Made by a program: the position numbers and the translations under genes
Assembly (NCBI RefSeq): GCF_051859125.1
Contig: NZ_JBHYGG010000046.1
Span: 1 to 64,000 of the forward strand
DNA length: 64,000 nt
Direction of reading: 5' to 3'
Source: Gemmata sp051859125
GTDB taxonomy: Bacteria > Planctomycetota > Planctomycetia > Gemmatales > Gemmataceae
The notes under the pieces: generated by a model
Seen by the model: only the letters and a program-made list of their open reading frames with translations
What the model was told of the DNA's origin: nothing
The model's database searches: none
Shown here: positions 35,439-45,500 of the stretch, one piece after another
Numbering within the stretch: the first letter of the stretch is position 1
How the letters are laid out: every line of letters starts with the position of its first letter

Positions 35439-35531
35439 CCGTTAACCCGTCTGTGCCCAAAGTCCGTCACCGGACAGAAAGCTCCCCGCAAGGACAGGTC
35501 TCATAACAAGTTCGATTGATTCACGGCTCTT

Positions 35532-35603
35532 CTGTAGCCGGCCTCTGTGAGGCCGGTGCTTGAGGGCCTCACCGAGGCCCGGCCTCACAGAGGCCGGCTA
35601 CAG
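35532..35603. repeat. REP-like long palindrome between convergent genes
   Basis: Arms 35532-35556 and 35579-35603 are perfect 25-nt reverse complements, beginning CTGTAGCCGGCCTCTGTGAG. Each arm has an internal GGCC-TCTGTGA-GGCC palindrome and the 22-nt loop adds GGGCCTC-ACC-GAGGCCC. Same family as 25880-25950. It sits between convergent stop codons (35233 and 35627), fitting a bidirectional terminator. Confidence 0.75.
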
Positions 35604-35626
35604 GAAGCCATCAACCAGACTTGGTA

Positions 35627-36814
35627 TCACTCCGCCCCGCTCTCGCGGGTGAGCGTCAGGACGGTGATCTCGGAGCGCGTCCCCACGCGCACCGGCGGCC
35701 CCCAGTACCCGGTCCCGCTGCTGACGTAGATCCAGGTGCCGCCCCGGCGGTAGAGCCCGCGGAGGAACGGCTGTACGGCTGCGGTGACGAGGTTCCAGGG
35801 GAAGAACTGCCCGCCGTGCGTGTGCCCCATCAGCACGAGGTCGAACCCGAGCGGCTCGGCGGCGGCGAACGAGAGGGGCTGGTGCGCGAGCAGGATCTTG
35901 GGGGGCCCGACCGGCGCGCCGGCGACGGCCCGCCGCGGGTCGGACCGGTGGTGGGGCAGGTGCTGCCCGCCCGTGAGGTCCGTGACGCCCGCCACGACGA
36001 CCGCGGCCCCGTCCTTCTCGACCACCGCGTGCGCGTTGAGCAGCGCCCGGTAGCCCAGCCGCTCGACCTCCGCCACCCACCCCTCCGCGTCGAAGAAGTA
36101 GTCGTGGTTGCCGGTCACGAAGTACTTGCCGTACGGGGCGCGGATCTCGGCGAGGGGCGCGACGTGGTCCCGGAGGTACGCCACGGACCCGTCGGTCAGG
36201 TCGCCGGTGACGGCGACCAGGTCCGGCCGCAGGGCGTTGACCTCGGACGCGACGACCTCGACCCAGTCGCGCGTGACGGTGAGCCCGACGTGGAGGTCCG
36301 TGATCTGAACGATCCGGAACCCGTCGAACGCGGCCGGCAGCCCCTTGATCGGGACCGTGACCCGCACGATCTGCGGCCGGCGCCGCGCCTGGAAGACGCC
36401 GTACGAGGTGAGCAGCCCGGCGGCGGCGACGGCGGCGGCGTTGGTGGCCCGGGTCAGGAACGCGCGGCGCGCCGGGTCGCGGGGGGTGTCGCTCGTGCCG
36501 CTGACCGCCGCTGCCACCCGGCCGGCAACCTTCCCAAACACGAGGACGAGGTCCCGGGCGGCCACCAGTGTGATGGTAAACGAGAACAGCGCGAGCATCA
36601 CGCCGGTCGGCCACGCCAGGCGGTTGCTGGCGTCCTCCGCGTACCGCGTGAGGAGGATCGATGTGAAGGGGACGACGAGCATGCTCCCGGTCACAAGGCC
36701 GGCGGCGACCTTCCACCCGGGCGACCACGGCATCGGGCGGACGAGGCGCACGGAAACGTACGCGACCGCAGCGGCGGTCACCGTGAGAAAGACGGAGAAC
36801 GCGATCACCCGCAT
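35627..36814 (-). CDS. Membrane-anchored calcineurin-like metallophosphoesterase (YkuE/YaeI type)
   Basis: 395 aa. Four hydrophobic segments in the first ~140 residues, then a calcineurin-like domain with all metal motifs: QITDLHVG (D-x-H), TGDLTDG (GD-x-x-D), VTGNHDY (GNH-D/E), LLAHQP and LMGHTHGGQ. Proteins of this layout hydrolyse UDP-diacylglucosamine-type or other phospho-lipids at the membrane; the exact substrate cannot be read. The ATG at 36814 is the first start of the hydrophobic leader. Convergent with the LamG-protein gene and divergent, across 339 bp, from the cytochrome gene. Confidence 0.85.
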   Translation of the reverse strand: MRVIAFSVFLTVTAAAVAYVSVRLVRPMPWSPGWKVAAGLVTGSMLVVPFTSILLTRYAEDASNRLAWPTGVMLALFSFTITLVAARDLVLVFGKVAGRVAAAVSGTSDTPRDPARRAFLTRATNAAAVAAAGLLTSYGVFQARRRPQIVRVTVPIKGLPAAFDGFRIVQITDLHVGLTVTRDWVEVVASEVNALRPDLVAVTGDLTDGSVAYLRDHVAPLAEIRAPYGKYFVTGNHDYFFDAEGWVAEVERLGYRALLNAHAVVEKDGAAVVVAGVTDLTGGQHLPHHRSDPRRAVAGAPVGPPKILLAHQPLSFAAAEPLGFDLVLMGHTHGGQFFPWNLVTAAVQPFLRGLYRRGGTWIYVSSGTGYWGPPVRVGTRSEITVLTLTRESGAE

Positions 36815-37153
36815 GATGAGTGCCCGGGAACATGGTTGAAGGGGGCCATCACCTCCCGGCCCGGGTCAGTGTATCCGCACGGGACCGGACGTGTCGCGAT
36901 CGGACGCGACGGAGCCGCCTCGGGCAGCGGGTCGGGACGGCGCCCAAGGACCTGATCCGATCGCGCGAGTCGCCGAGCAGCTTTGTCCCGCACTGCTCAC
37001 ACGGGCACTTCTCGCAAAATAAGAACTCGACGTCGGTTGCGATGTCTCTTGCGGTGGCCCAATGATTTTCTCCGGGTTCTTGCGTGCGCTTTGTGGTCTT
37101 CGTGACTTTCTGTGGGTGGCGGAGGTTCCCGACACTCATTGAAGGCAGCTTGA
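36815..37153. other. Intergenic gap, no supported gene
   Basis: 339 bp between divergent genes. A minus-strand frame here reads a Cys-rich patch (FCEKCPCEQCG) but has no start context or coherent continuation. The 37020-37110 stretch is the least GC-rich part and likely carries the promoter of the downstream cytochrome gene. Confidence 0.4.
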
Positions 37154-39604
37154 ATGCCACCTGGCACCCAGTCGTTCGTCATTGCTGCGGTGATCCTTAC
37201 CCTCGCGACCACGACCGCGAGCGGGGTCGATGATCATTTCGAGGAGTCGATCCGCCCACTCTTGAGTGAACACTGTTTTCGCTGCCACGGAGCGGACAAG
37301 CAAAAGGGTGGCCTGCGGGTCGATTCCCGGGAAGCCCTCCTCGCTGGCGGCGATTCGGGAGCGGCCATTGTCCCCGGCAAGCCCGAAGAGAGCCTGTTCG
37401 TTCAAGCCCTGAAGCACGACGGCCTCAAGATGCCGCCGAGCAAGCAGTTGCCCGACGAGCAGATCGCGGTGCTGGCGAAGTGGATCAAGGACGGAGCCGT
37501 TTGGGGCGGCAGGGCCTCAAAGACGGGCGGCGCGAGTGGTCACGCGGCCCGTAAACCCGGGCTGATTACCGACGACGACCGCAAGTGGTGGGCGTTCCAG
37601 AAGCCGCTGCGCCCCGAGGTGCCGGGGGCGGGAGGGAACTGGGCGAGGACCCCGATCGATCACTTCATCGCTCAGCGGTTGAACGCCGAACAGGTGTCGC
37701 ACGCCGGGGAAGCGGACCGGCAGACGCTCATTCGCCGGCTCACCTTCGATCTGATCGGGCTGCCGCCCGCACCGGCCGAAGTGACGGCGTTCGTCGAGGA
37801 CCGGTCGCCCGACGCGTACGAGAAACTCGTAGAGAAGTTGCTCGCGAGTCCGCGGTACGGCGAGCGCCAGGCGCGGGCCTGGCTCGACGTGGTTCGGTAC
37901 GCCGAGAGCGACGGCTACCGCGCCGACGCCGCACGGCCGCACGCCTGGAGGTACCGCGATTACGTGATCCGGGCGTTCAACGCCGACACCGGGTACGACC
38001 GGTTCGTGCGGGAGCAACTGGCCGGCGACGAACTGTACCCGAACGATCCGAACGCTCTGATCGCCACCGGGTACTTCCGCCTCGGACAGTACGAGTACAA
38101 CCAGAAGGACGTGCGCGGTCAGTGGGCCGCGATCCAGAACGACATCACCGACGTGACGGCCGACGCCTTCCTCGCGCTCGGACTGGGCTGTGCCCGGTGC
38201 CACGACCACAAGTTTGACCCCGTCCTCCAGAAGGACTACTTCTCGCTGCAATCGTTCTTCGCGGGCCTCCGGTTCGTCGACGAACCCGTGTTCCCGTCGG
38301 CCGCGGCGAGGGCGGAGTACGAAGCGGAACTCGCCGCGTGGGACGCGAAGACCGCACCCCTCCGCGAGAAGATGGCCGCGCTCCTCGGCCCGGTGCTCGC
38401 GAAGATCCAGGCGAACGCGGGCGACAAGTACCCGCCCGAGATCCAGGCCGTGATCCACAAGCCCGCGGCCGAGCGCACCCCCGGCGAGCGGCAGTTGTAC
38501 GAGCTGGCGATGCGCCAGGTGCGGGAACTGGAACTCGACCGCGCCCCGTCCCGCCTGGGCAAGCACAAGGACGAGTACGACGCGCTCAAGAAGGAACTCG
38601 ATGCCGCCACGAAGCCCGTCGCCCCGATGGCGATGGTCGCACGCGACCTCGGGCCGGACGCGGCCGAGGTGCTCATTCCCGGCGGGCGGAAGAAGGCCGT
38701 GGCGGCCGAGCCCGCGTTCCCGGTCGTCCTGGGTGCAAGCCCACCGCTGATTCGGGCGCGCCCGGACTCGACCGGGCGCCGCGCCGCGCTCGCGGAGTGG
38801 CTGACTAGTAAGGATCATCCGCTCACGGCGCGGGTGATGGTCAACCGGATCTGGCAGGGCCACTTCGGGACCGGGTTGGTCGCCACCGCGAGCGACTTCG
38901 GCACCCTCGGCGAGAAGCCGTCGCACCCCGAGTTGCTCGACTGGCTGGCCGTTGAGTTCGTCGAGCACGGTTGGAGCTTGAAGCACATCCACCGGTTGAT
39001 CGTCACCTCCGCGGTCTACCGGCAGGCGTCGGTCGGCAGCGCGAAAGGGGCGGCGAGGACCGCGGATCCCGAGAACCGGCTGCTGTCGCGGATGTCGGTT
39101 CGTCGGCTCGACGCCGAGCAGGTGCGCGACGCGATGCTGGCCACAAGCGGCGAGTTGAAGCTCGACGCGGGCGGCCCCGCCGTGCCGGCCGCCGCGCCGC
39201 GCAGATCCATCTACACCCGCGTTCTCCGCAACTCCCCGGACCCGCTGATCGCCTCGTTCGACGCCGCCGACGGGATCTCGGGTTGTGCCCGCCGCAACAT
39301 CACCGTTACCCCGACACAGGCGCTCCTTCTGATGAACGGCACCGGCACGCTGGCCCGTGCTGAGGCGTTCGCGGCTCGGGTGATGCCCGCCGATGGGAAG
39401 GACGCGGCGGCCGGTGTAACTGAAGCGTACCGGCGTGCGTTCGGTCGCTCGCCGACCACCGAGGAGGCCGCCGAGGCGCTCGAGTTCCTGAAGCAGCAAG
39501 TCGGACTCGCACGCAACGCCGTGACCCCCGACAGTCGGCGGAAGGGCTGGACCGACTTCTGCCACTCCTTGCTCAATGCGAACGAGTTCCTTTACATCGA
39601 CTGA
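37154..39604 (+). CDS. Planctomycete cytochrome c-like protein (PSCyt1-DUF1549-DUF1553)
   Basis: 816 aa. N-terminal signal-like helix (FVIAAVILTLATTTA), then PSCyt1 with the heme-binding CFRCH and KMPP (GLKMPPSKQLPD), a DUF1549 (PSCyt2) domain from about 140 (PIDHFIAQRLNAE, RLTFDLIGLPPAP, YGERQARAWLDVVRYAESDG, ARCHDHKFDP) and a DUF1553 (PSD1) domain from about 530 (TARVMVNRIWQGHFGTGLV, SDFGTLGEKPSHPELLDWLA, NRLLSRMSVRRLDAEQVRDAML). These occur in pairs with DUF1501 genes across Planctomycetes and are thought to act in periplasmic sulfated-polysaccharide or other substrate oxidation, role still open. The pair is 9 nt apart from the downstream DUF1501 gene, so one operon. Confidence 0.92.
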   Translation: MPPGTQSFVIAAVILTLATTTASGVDDHFEESIRPLLSEHCFRCHGADKQKGGLRVDSREALLAGGDSGAAIVPGKPEESLFVQALKHDGLKMPPSKQLPDEQIAVLAKWIKDGAVWGGRASKTGGASGHAARKPGLITDDDRKWWAFQKPLRPEVPGAGGNWARTPIDHFIAQRLNAEQVSHAGEADRQTLIRRLTFDLIGLPPAPAEVTAFVEDRSPDAYEKLVEKLLASPRYGERQARAWLDVVRYAESDGYRADAARPHAWRYRDYVIRAFNADTGYDRFVREQLAGDELYPNDPNALIATGYFRLGQYEYNQKDVRGQWAAIQNDITDVTADAFLALGLGCARCHDHKFDPVLQKDYFSLQSFFAGLRFVDEPVFPSAAARAEYEAELAAWDAKTAPLREKMAALLGPVLAKIQANAGDKYPPEIQAVIHKPAAERTPGERQLYELAMRQVRELELDRAPSRLGKHKDEYDALKKELDAATKPVAPMAMVARDLGPDAAEVLIPGGRKKAVAAEPAFPVVLGASPPLIRARPDSTGRRAALAEWLTSKDHPLTARVMVNRIWQGHFGTGLVATASDFGTLGEKPSHPELLDWLAVEFVEHGWSLKHIHRLIVTSAVYRQASVGSAKGAARTADPENRLLSRMSVRRLDAEQVRDAMLATSGELKLDAGGPAVPAAAPRRSIYTRVLRNSPDPLIASFDAADGISGCARRNITVTPTQALLLMNGTGTLARAEAFAARVMPADGKDAAAGVTEAYRRAFGRSPTTEEAAEALEFLKQQVGLARNAVTPDSRRKGWTDFCHSLLNANEFLYID

Positions 39605-39613
39605 GGTTTCGCG

Positions 39614-41050
39614 ATGGGGCCCTCTCTCCCTCACGTCGAACGACCGCTTTCTCGGCGCGACGCCCTGATCCGGGGCGGGGCCGAGTTCGGCGGCGTCGCG
39701 CTGTCGTGGCTGCTGGGCCGCGACGCGCACGCCGCCGGAGCGAAGGCGGCCGACCCGCTCGCGGCCAAGCAACCCCACCACGCGGCCAAAGCGAAGTCGG
39801 TCATCTTCCTGTTCATGGAAGGCGGCCCGAGCCACATCGACCTGTTCGACCCGAAGCCGCTGCTGAACAAGCTGCACGGCCAGAAGCTGCCCGGCACGTT
39901 CAAGCCGGTGATCCTCGCGATGGGCGAGAACGACGCCCCGCTGATGGGCTGCAAGCGGACGTTCAAGCAGCACGGCAAGGGCGGGCTGTGGTTCTCCGAC
40001 TGGCTCCCGCACCTGGCAACGCGCGCCGACGACCTGGCGGTGGTCCGGTCGTGCTGGATGGACGGCATCAACCACTCCGGCGGCGTGTGCCAGATGAACA
40101 CGGGCAGCGTCCTCGCGGGCCGGCCGTCGCTCGGCAGTTGGGTCAGCTACGGGCTCGGCACCGAGAACACCAACCTGCCGGCGTTCGTGGTCATGCAGGA
40201 CAACGCGGCGCCCGTCGTGAACGGGCCGCGGAACTGGGGCGCCGGCTTCATGCCCGCGGTCTACCAGGGCACGCGGCTGAACGCCGGGCCGGAGCCGATC
40301 CCGAACCTGCACACGCCGTCCGGCGTCGGGAACGTGCGGCAGAAGCAGAAGCTCGAGTTCCTCGCGAAGCTCAACCAGCGGCACGCCGAGGCGCGCCCCG
40401 AACAGACCGAACTCGACGCACGCATCCGGGCCTACGAGCTGGCGTTTCGGATGCAGGCCGAGGCGCCCGACGCGGTCGACCTGTCGAAGGAGTCGGCCGA
40501 AACGCTCGCCCTCTACGGGGCCGACGAGAAAGAGACCGAGACCTTCGGCCGGCAGTGCCTGCTCGCCCGCCGTCTGGTCGAGCGCGGGGTGCGGTTCGTT
40601 CAGCTCTACCACGGTGCCGGCAGCAAGTGGGACTCGCACTCCGGTCTCGACAAGAACCACGCGGCCCTGTGCAAGAGCATGGACAAGCCGGTCGCCGGGC
40701 TGCTCGCGGACCTGAAGCGGCGGGGGCTGCTCGACAGCACCCTGGTGGTGTGGGGCGGGGAGTTCGGCCGCACGCCGCAATCGGAGCAGGGCAACGGGCG
40801 CGACCACAACCCGTACGGGTTCACGATGCTCATGGCCGGGGCCGGGGTGAGGGGCGGGCGGGCGTACGGCGCGACCGACGAGCTCGGGCTGCACGCCGTC
40901 GAGGACCGCCTCCACGTCCACGACCTGCACGCGACCTGGCTGCACCTGCTGGGGGCCGACCACATGAAGCTGGTTTACAAGCACAAGGGCCGGCCCGAGC
41001 GGCCGACCCTGAACGAGGGCGAGCCGTTCACGCGGCTCGTCACCGGTTGA
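39614..41050 (+). CDS. DUF1501 family exported protein
   Basis: 478 aa. Tat-like start (LSRRDALIRGG, then GVALSWLLG, AHA). The DUF1501 core has the sulfatase/alkaline-phosphatase-like signature FLFMEGGPSHIDLFDPK, NHSGGVCQMNTGS, RQCLLARRLVERGVRFVQLYHG, and GEFGRTP near the end. DUF1501 proteins are Tat-exported partners of PSCyt/DUF1553 proteins; the present pair is translationally close (9 nt). Activity is unknown, though the fold predicts a metal-dependent hydrolase. A DUF1559 gene follows 64 nt downstream on the same strand. Confidence 0.92.
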   Translation: MGPSLPHVERPLSRRDALIRGGAEFGGVALSWLLGRDAHAAGAKAADPLAAKQPHHAAKAKSVIFLFMEGGPSHIDLFDPKPLLNKLHGQKLPGTFKPVILAMGENDAPLMGCKRTFKQHGKGGLWFSDWLPHLATRADDLAVVRSCWMDGINHSGGVCQMNTGSVLAGRPSLGSWVSYGLGTENTNLPAFVVMQDNAAPVVNGPRNWGAGFMPAVYQGTRLNAGPEPIPNLHTPSGVGNVRQKQKLEFLAKLNQRHAEARPEQTELDARIRAYELAFRMQAEAPDAVDLSKESAETLALYGADEKETETFGRQCLLARRLVERGVRFVQLYHGAGSKWDSHSGLDKNHAALCKSMDKPVAGLLADLKRRGLLDSTLVVWGGEFGRTPQSEQGNGRDHNPYGFTMLMAGAGVRGGRAYGATDELGLHAVEDRLHVHDLHATWLHLLGADHMKLVYKHKGRPERPTLNEGEPFTRLVTG

Positions 41051-41114
41051 TCCCTTCGCCCGCGTTCGTGGCATCCATTTGTCTCCATCCCCGTCCTCTC
41101 CGGAGTGTCCGCTC

Positions 41115-42029
41115 ATGTCTCGTCCCCAACAGCGAGGGTTCACGCTCATCGAACTGCTGGTCGTCATTGCCATCATCGCCATCCTGATCGGGCTGCTCCT
41201 CCCCGCGGTTCAGAAGGTTCGCGAGGCGGCGGCACGCATGAAGTGCCAGAACAACCTCAAGCAGATCGGCATCGCGGTCCACAGCTACCACGACGCGTTG
41301 GGGAAGCTGCCGCCGGCCCGGATCGAGTACCGCTACCTGGCCTGGCCGGTCCTGATCCTGCCGTTCATCGAGCAGGACAACGTCTTCAAGCAGTTCAACC
41401 CCACCGCCATGGTTTCGGCACAGCCGGCCGCGGCGCTCCAGGCGACGATTCCCGTGTACCAGTGCCCGAGCCGCCGCTCGGCGAGCCAGCTCTCGACGCA
41501 GCACGACGCCACCGCGACCGGGCAGGCCGGCTCGCTCGGGGACTACGCGAGCGTGGACGGGCCGGACGGGCGGGACCCGCCGTTCCGCCGCGCCTCGGCG
41601 GCCGGGATGATCGTCGTCGCGACCGGCACGTCGGGGTCGGCGGCCAACTGGAAGAGTCAGACCAGTCTCACGTCGGTGACCGACGGGCTGAGTTCGACGC
41701 TCATGATCGGCGAGAAGCACGTCCGCATGGTGGACGTCGGCAGGGACAGCGGCGGCGACGGCCCGATCATGGGCGGGTTCGCGTACTCGTTCATGCGGGT
41801 CGCCGGGGGCACGAGCGGCGGGTCGGGGGCCGAGTGGCCGATGGGCAACGGGCCGACCGACGACGTCGGCGGCCAGGCCCTCGCGGTCTTCGGGAGCTGG
41901 CACACCGGCTCGGTGAACTTCGTCTGGGGCGATGGGAGCGTTCGCACGTTGAAGTTCAACATCGACTCCGTCACCCTCGCGCGGCTCACGACCCGCGCCG
42001 TCGGAACCGTTCCGTCGGGCGAGTACTGA
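41115..42029 (+). CDS. DUF1559 pilin-like protein
   Basis: 304 aa. Prepilin motif at the start (QQRGFTLIELLVVIAIIAIL), QKVREAAARMKCQNNLKQI, HSYHD, VYQCPSRR, TDGLSSTLMIGEKH and the terminal VWGDGSVRTLKF of DUF1559. All consensus blocks intact. The ATG at 41115 lies just before the motif with CCGGAG upstream; an earlier start at 41079 would add an unusual leader. Third gene of the run beginning at 37154, followed by a lipoprotein gene, a combination frequent in this family's operons. Confidence 0.92.
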   Translation: MSRPQQRGFTLIELLVVIAIIAILIGLLLPAVQKVREAAARMKCQNNLKQIGIAVHSYHDALGKLPPARIEYRYLAWPVLILPFIEQDNVFKQFNPTAMVSAQPAAALQATIPVYQCPSRRSASQLSTQHDATATGQAGSLGDYASVDGPDGRDPPFRRASAAGMIVVATGTSGSAANWKSQTSLTSVTDGLSSTLMIGEKHVRMVDVGRDSGGDGPIMGGFAYSFMRVAGGTSGGSGAEWPMGNGPTDDVGGQALAVFGSWHTGSVNFVWGDGSVRTLKFNIDSVTLARLTTRAVGTVPSGEY

Positions 42030-42139
42030 GCCCCGTGTCGCGGTCCCGTTCGCTGCCAAACTCGTACTCCCGGGCCGCGGATCCCGTCCGCGGCCCGGAC
42101 GGCGTCGGCTCCTTCTCACTTCGCCCCACCGGTACCCTC

Positions 42140-42571
42140 ATGACCCACCGCTTCCACCGCCGGCCGCTGGGACCGGCCTGTTTCCTGGCGCTCTGTTGCC
42201 TCTCGGGTTGCGGCGACGCGACCCCCAAGACGTACCGCATTCCGGGCCGGCTCGTGTACGAGGACGGCACCCCCGTCCCCGGGGCGACGGTCGTTCTGCA
42301 AACGACCCACGACGGGAAGCGGATCCCGGCCCGCGGGATGGCCAACCCGGACGGGACGTTCGAGTTGACGACGTTCACCGACAAGGACGGGGTGATCGAG
42401 GGCGAGCACGACGTCACGGTCGTGCCGCTCCCGGCGACGGACAGCGCGGCGCCCGCCAAACCGGTCGTCGCGGCGAAGTACAGCAACGCCGAATCGTCGG
42501 GGTTGAAGGTCACCGTGAAGCCGGACGCGACCGAGATCCTCATCAAGGTCGAGGCCCCGGGGAAGAAGTAG
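42140..42571 (+). CDS. Small lipoprotein with carboxypeptidase-regulatory-like domain
   Basis: 143 aa. Lipobox LSGC after a hydrophobic signal (CFLALCCLSGC), then a single beta-sandwich: GRLVYEDGTPVPGATVVLQ, NPDGTFELTTFTDKDGV, GEHDVTVVPLP. This type is a frequent companion of DUF1559 genes in Planctomycetes; function unknown. Its last 29 nt overlap the end of the convergent kinase-WD40 gene, so the two 3' ends share sequence on opposite strands. Confidence 0.8.
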   Translation: MTHRFHRRPLGPACFLALCCLSGCGDATPKTYRIPGRLVYEDGTPVPGATVVLQTTHDGKRIPARGMANPDGTFELTTFTDKDGVIEGEHDVTVVPLPATDSAAPAKPVVAAKYSNAESSGLKVTVKPDATEILIKVEAPGKK

Positions 42572-45500
42572 CGCCGACCAGTTCCGCCACGCCGCCCCGG
42601 ACCCCGACGTGCAGCCGGGTGCCGTCGCGGCTGAACGCAACGGGCGCGTGGGCGTTGGTCAGGATCGCCCGAACGTACCCCGCACCCGGGTCGCACAACT
42701 TCACCTCCCCCGGCGTGTCGATCGAGTAGTGCCCGGACCCGGTCGCCATGGTGCGGCCGTCCGGCGAGAACTCGACCGAGTACACCCAGTTCGTGTACCC
42801 GGACAGGACCACCGGCGGTTGGCCGCCGTCGAGGTCCCACAGGCGCACGGTGCGGTCCCGGCTCCCGGACGCGAGCGCCCGGCCGTCGGGGCTGAAGGCC
42901 ACACTGAGCACCCACATTGTGTGCCCCTTCAACTCCCGTTCGAGCCGCCCGGTGTCCGCGTCCCAGAGCCGGACGGTGTTGTCTTCGCTGCCGGAGGCGA
43001 GCCGCTTGCCGTCGGCGGACCACGCCAGCGCCAGAACGCCGCGGGTGTGCCCCTCGAGGGTGCGGACCGGCTTCCGGGTGCCGGCGTCCCACAGGCGCAC
43101 ACGGGCATCAACGCCCCCGGTCGCGAGAACCCCCCCGCCGGGGTGGAAGGCGACCGCCGCGACGTTCCCGTCGTGTCCGGTCCACCGGCCCGTTTCGGTC
43201 CGACGGGTCGCGTCCCAGAGCACCACTTCTCCGCCCCCGGCACCGATCGCAACGGTCCCACCGTCCGGGGAAACGGCCAGGGCGGGTGCCCCGCCCCCGA
43301 GAACGGCCTGCGGGCGGACCGGCCCGGCATCGTGCGGGCGCACCACGAACCTCGCGGACGGAGTCGCGGCGGCCGCGCCCCACACCCGCACCTCTCCCAC
43401 CCGGTCCGCCGTCACGATGCCCCCGCCGGGGAGCGCGGCGAGGACCCCGACGTTCGTCGGCTGCCGGTACGCGGCGGCCGGCGGGAACGTCGGCAGTTGG
43501 TAGACGCACAGCCGCCCGTCGCGGCTCCCCGCGGCGACCCACCGGCCGTCCGGCGACCACGCGGCCGCGGACACGTCGCGCCGCATCAGGTTGGTTAACT
43601 CCTGCCCGGTGGCGGTGTCCCACACTTTCAGGTACGTGTCGTCGCCGCCGGTGAGGATGCGTTCGCTGTCCGGCGACACCACCGCCCCCCGGACCGGCAT
43701 CAGGTGCCCCCGGAGGTCGCGCGCGGCTCCTGTGAGAAGGTCGTTCACCCGAGCCTCCCCGCGCTCGGTGGTGGAAACCACAAACTTCCCGTCGGGGGCG
43801 AACGCCAGTCCGACGACGGCCCCGGAGTGCTCGGTGCCGATCACCTTCGCCGTGCGGGACGTCAGGTCCCACAGCCGGACGGACCCATCCTTCGCGCCCG
43901 CCGCGATGAGGCGCCCTTCGGCGCCGAAGGCCACCGACGTGACCGGGTCGGACGAGGCCGCGAGGGCCGCGACCTCGCGACCCGACTCCCGGTCCCACAC
44001 GCGCACCACGCCGTCGCCGCACGCTCCCGCCAAGAGGTGGTTCCGGCGGTCGGCGCTCAGGCCGTTCACCGCGGCCGGCACCGTGATCGTGCGGAGCGGC
44101 TTGGGCTTCTCGATCTCCCACACCTTCACCGTGCGGTCCTGGCCCGAAGTGGCGACGATTCGGTCCCCGCACACCACCACGCCCGTGACGGGCTTGCCGT
44201 GGGCCGCGACCGCCGGTCCGGGCTTCGCCTGGGAGCCCGGGGCGGGCCAGTAGCGGAGTTTACCGTCCGCACCGCCGCTGACCAGGCGGCCGTCCACCAG
44301 GAACGCCACCGCCCGCGTCCCGCCCGGGTGGGCGGCCTCGTACGAGCGCTCGCCGAGCGCGCACTGGTTCTGGAAGTAGTGCCAGGTGAAGTCGCGCAAC
44401 TCGGGCGGGCACAGCTTCTCGTCACCGAGCAGTTGCCGGGCCCGGATCGGTTCCCGCAACCACAGGGCGGGGAGCTGTGCGAGTTGGTGGGCGAACAACA
44501 CGCGGCGGGTGTCGTCGAGCTGCCGCCGGGTGTCGGCCCGCAGCGAGTCCGTTTCGGCGAGTGCCACCGCGGTCTGGTGCTGCAGGGCTTCGGACTCGGC
44601 GAGGGCGGCGCGGAGGCGGGCGTTGTAGTACAGCCCCCCGACGACCAACCCGACGGTGGCGAGCACCACGACCGCGATCAGCGCCGCGGGTGCCGGCCGC
44701 CGGGCGACCCAGCGGCGCAGGGCCTCGGCCCGCCCCACGCGCTGGGCCGCGATCGGCTTCCCGGCGAGGACCCGGCGCAGGTCGTCGGCGAGTACGAGGG
44801 CGGTCGCGTAGCGGTGGTCCGGGTTCTTCTCCAGGCACTTCAAAACGACGGTTTCGAGGTCCCGGGGCATGGCCGGGTTCAGCCGCCTCGGGCCCGCGGG
44901 CGGTTCGTACAGGATCCGGTGGATCGTGGCCGCGGACGGGTCCGGACCGAACGGCGCGTGGCCGGTGAGCAACTCGTACAGGACCGCCCCCAGGGCGTAC
45001 ACGTCGGCGGCCGGTCCGGCACGGTGGGCCGACCCCGCCGCCTGTTCCGGGGCCATGTACGCGAGCGTCCCGACGATGTGCCCGGTTCGCGTGCGGTGGT
45101 TGCTCGCGTCGAGGACCCGGGCCAGCCCGAAGTCGGACACCTTGGGCGTCGCGGTGAGCACCGGGTTCTGGTCACCGGGCGGCGACGTGGTACCGTCCGC
45201 CCCTTGCTTGCCGCCGAGTTGCAACAAGATGTTGCCGGGCTTCAAGTCGCGGTGGACGACCCCCTGAAGGTGCGCGTGGTGGACCGCCCGCGCAAGGGTC
45301 TCGACCAGTCCGGCCGCGGCGACCGGGGGCCCGAACGCCCCGAGGGCGCGCGAGAGCGGCGGGCCGTCGATGTACTCGAGCGCCAGGTACGGCCGGCCGT
45401 CGGCCAACCCGGCCTCGTAGATCCGGGTCAAGTTCGGATGGTCGAGGCGGGCCAGGACGGCCGCCTCGTGCTGGAACAGTGCCAGGTCGTCCGCGGTCGA

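Noticed and set aside
36849..37160. Cys-rich minus-strand frame (CEKCPCEQCG) as a zinc-ribbon protein
   Set aside because: Starts inside the next gene's 5' end, no Shine-Dalgarno, and the remainder is low-complexity Arg-rich.
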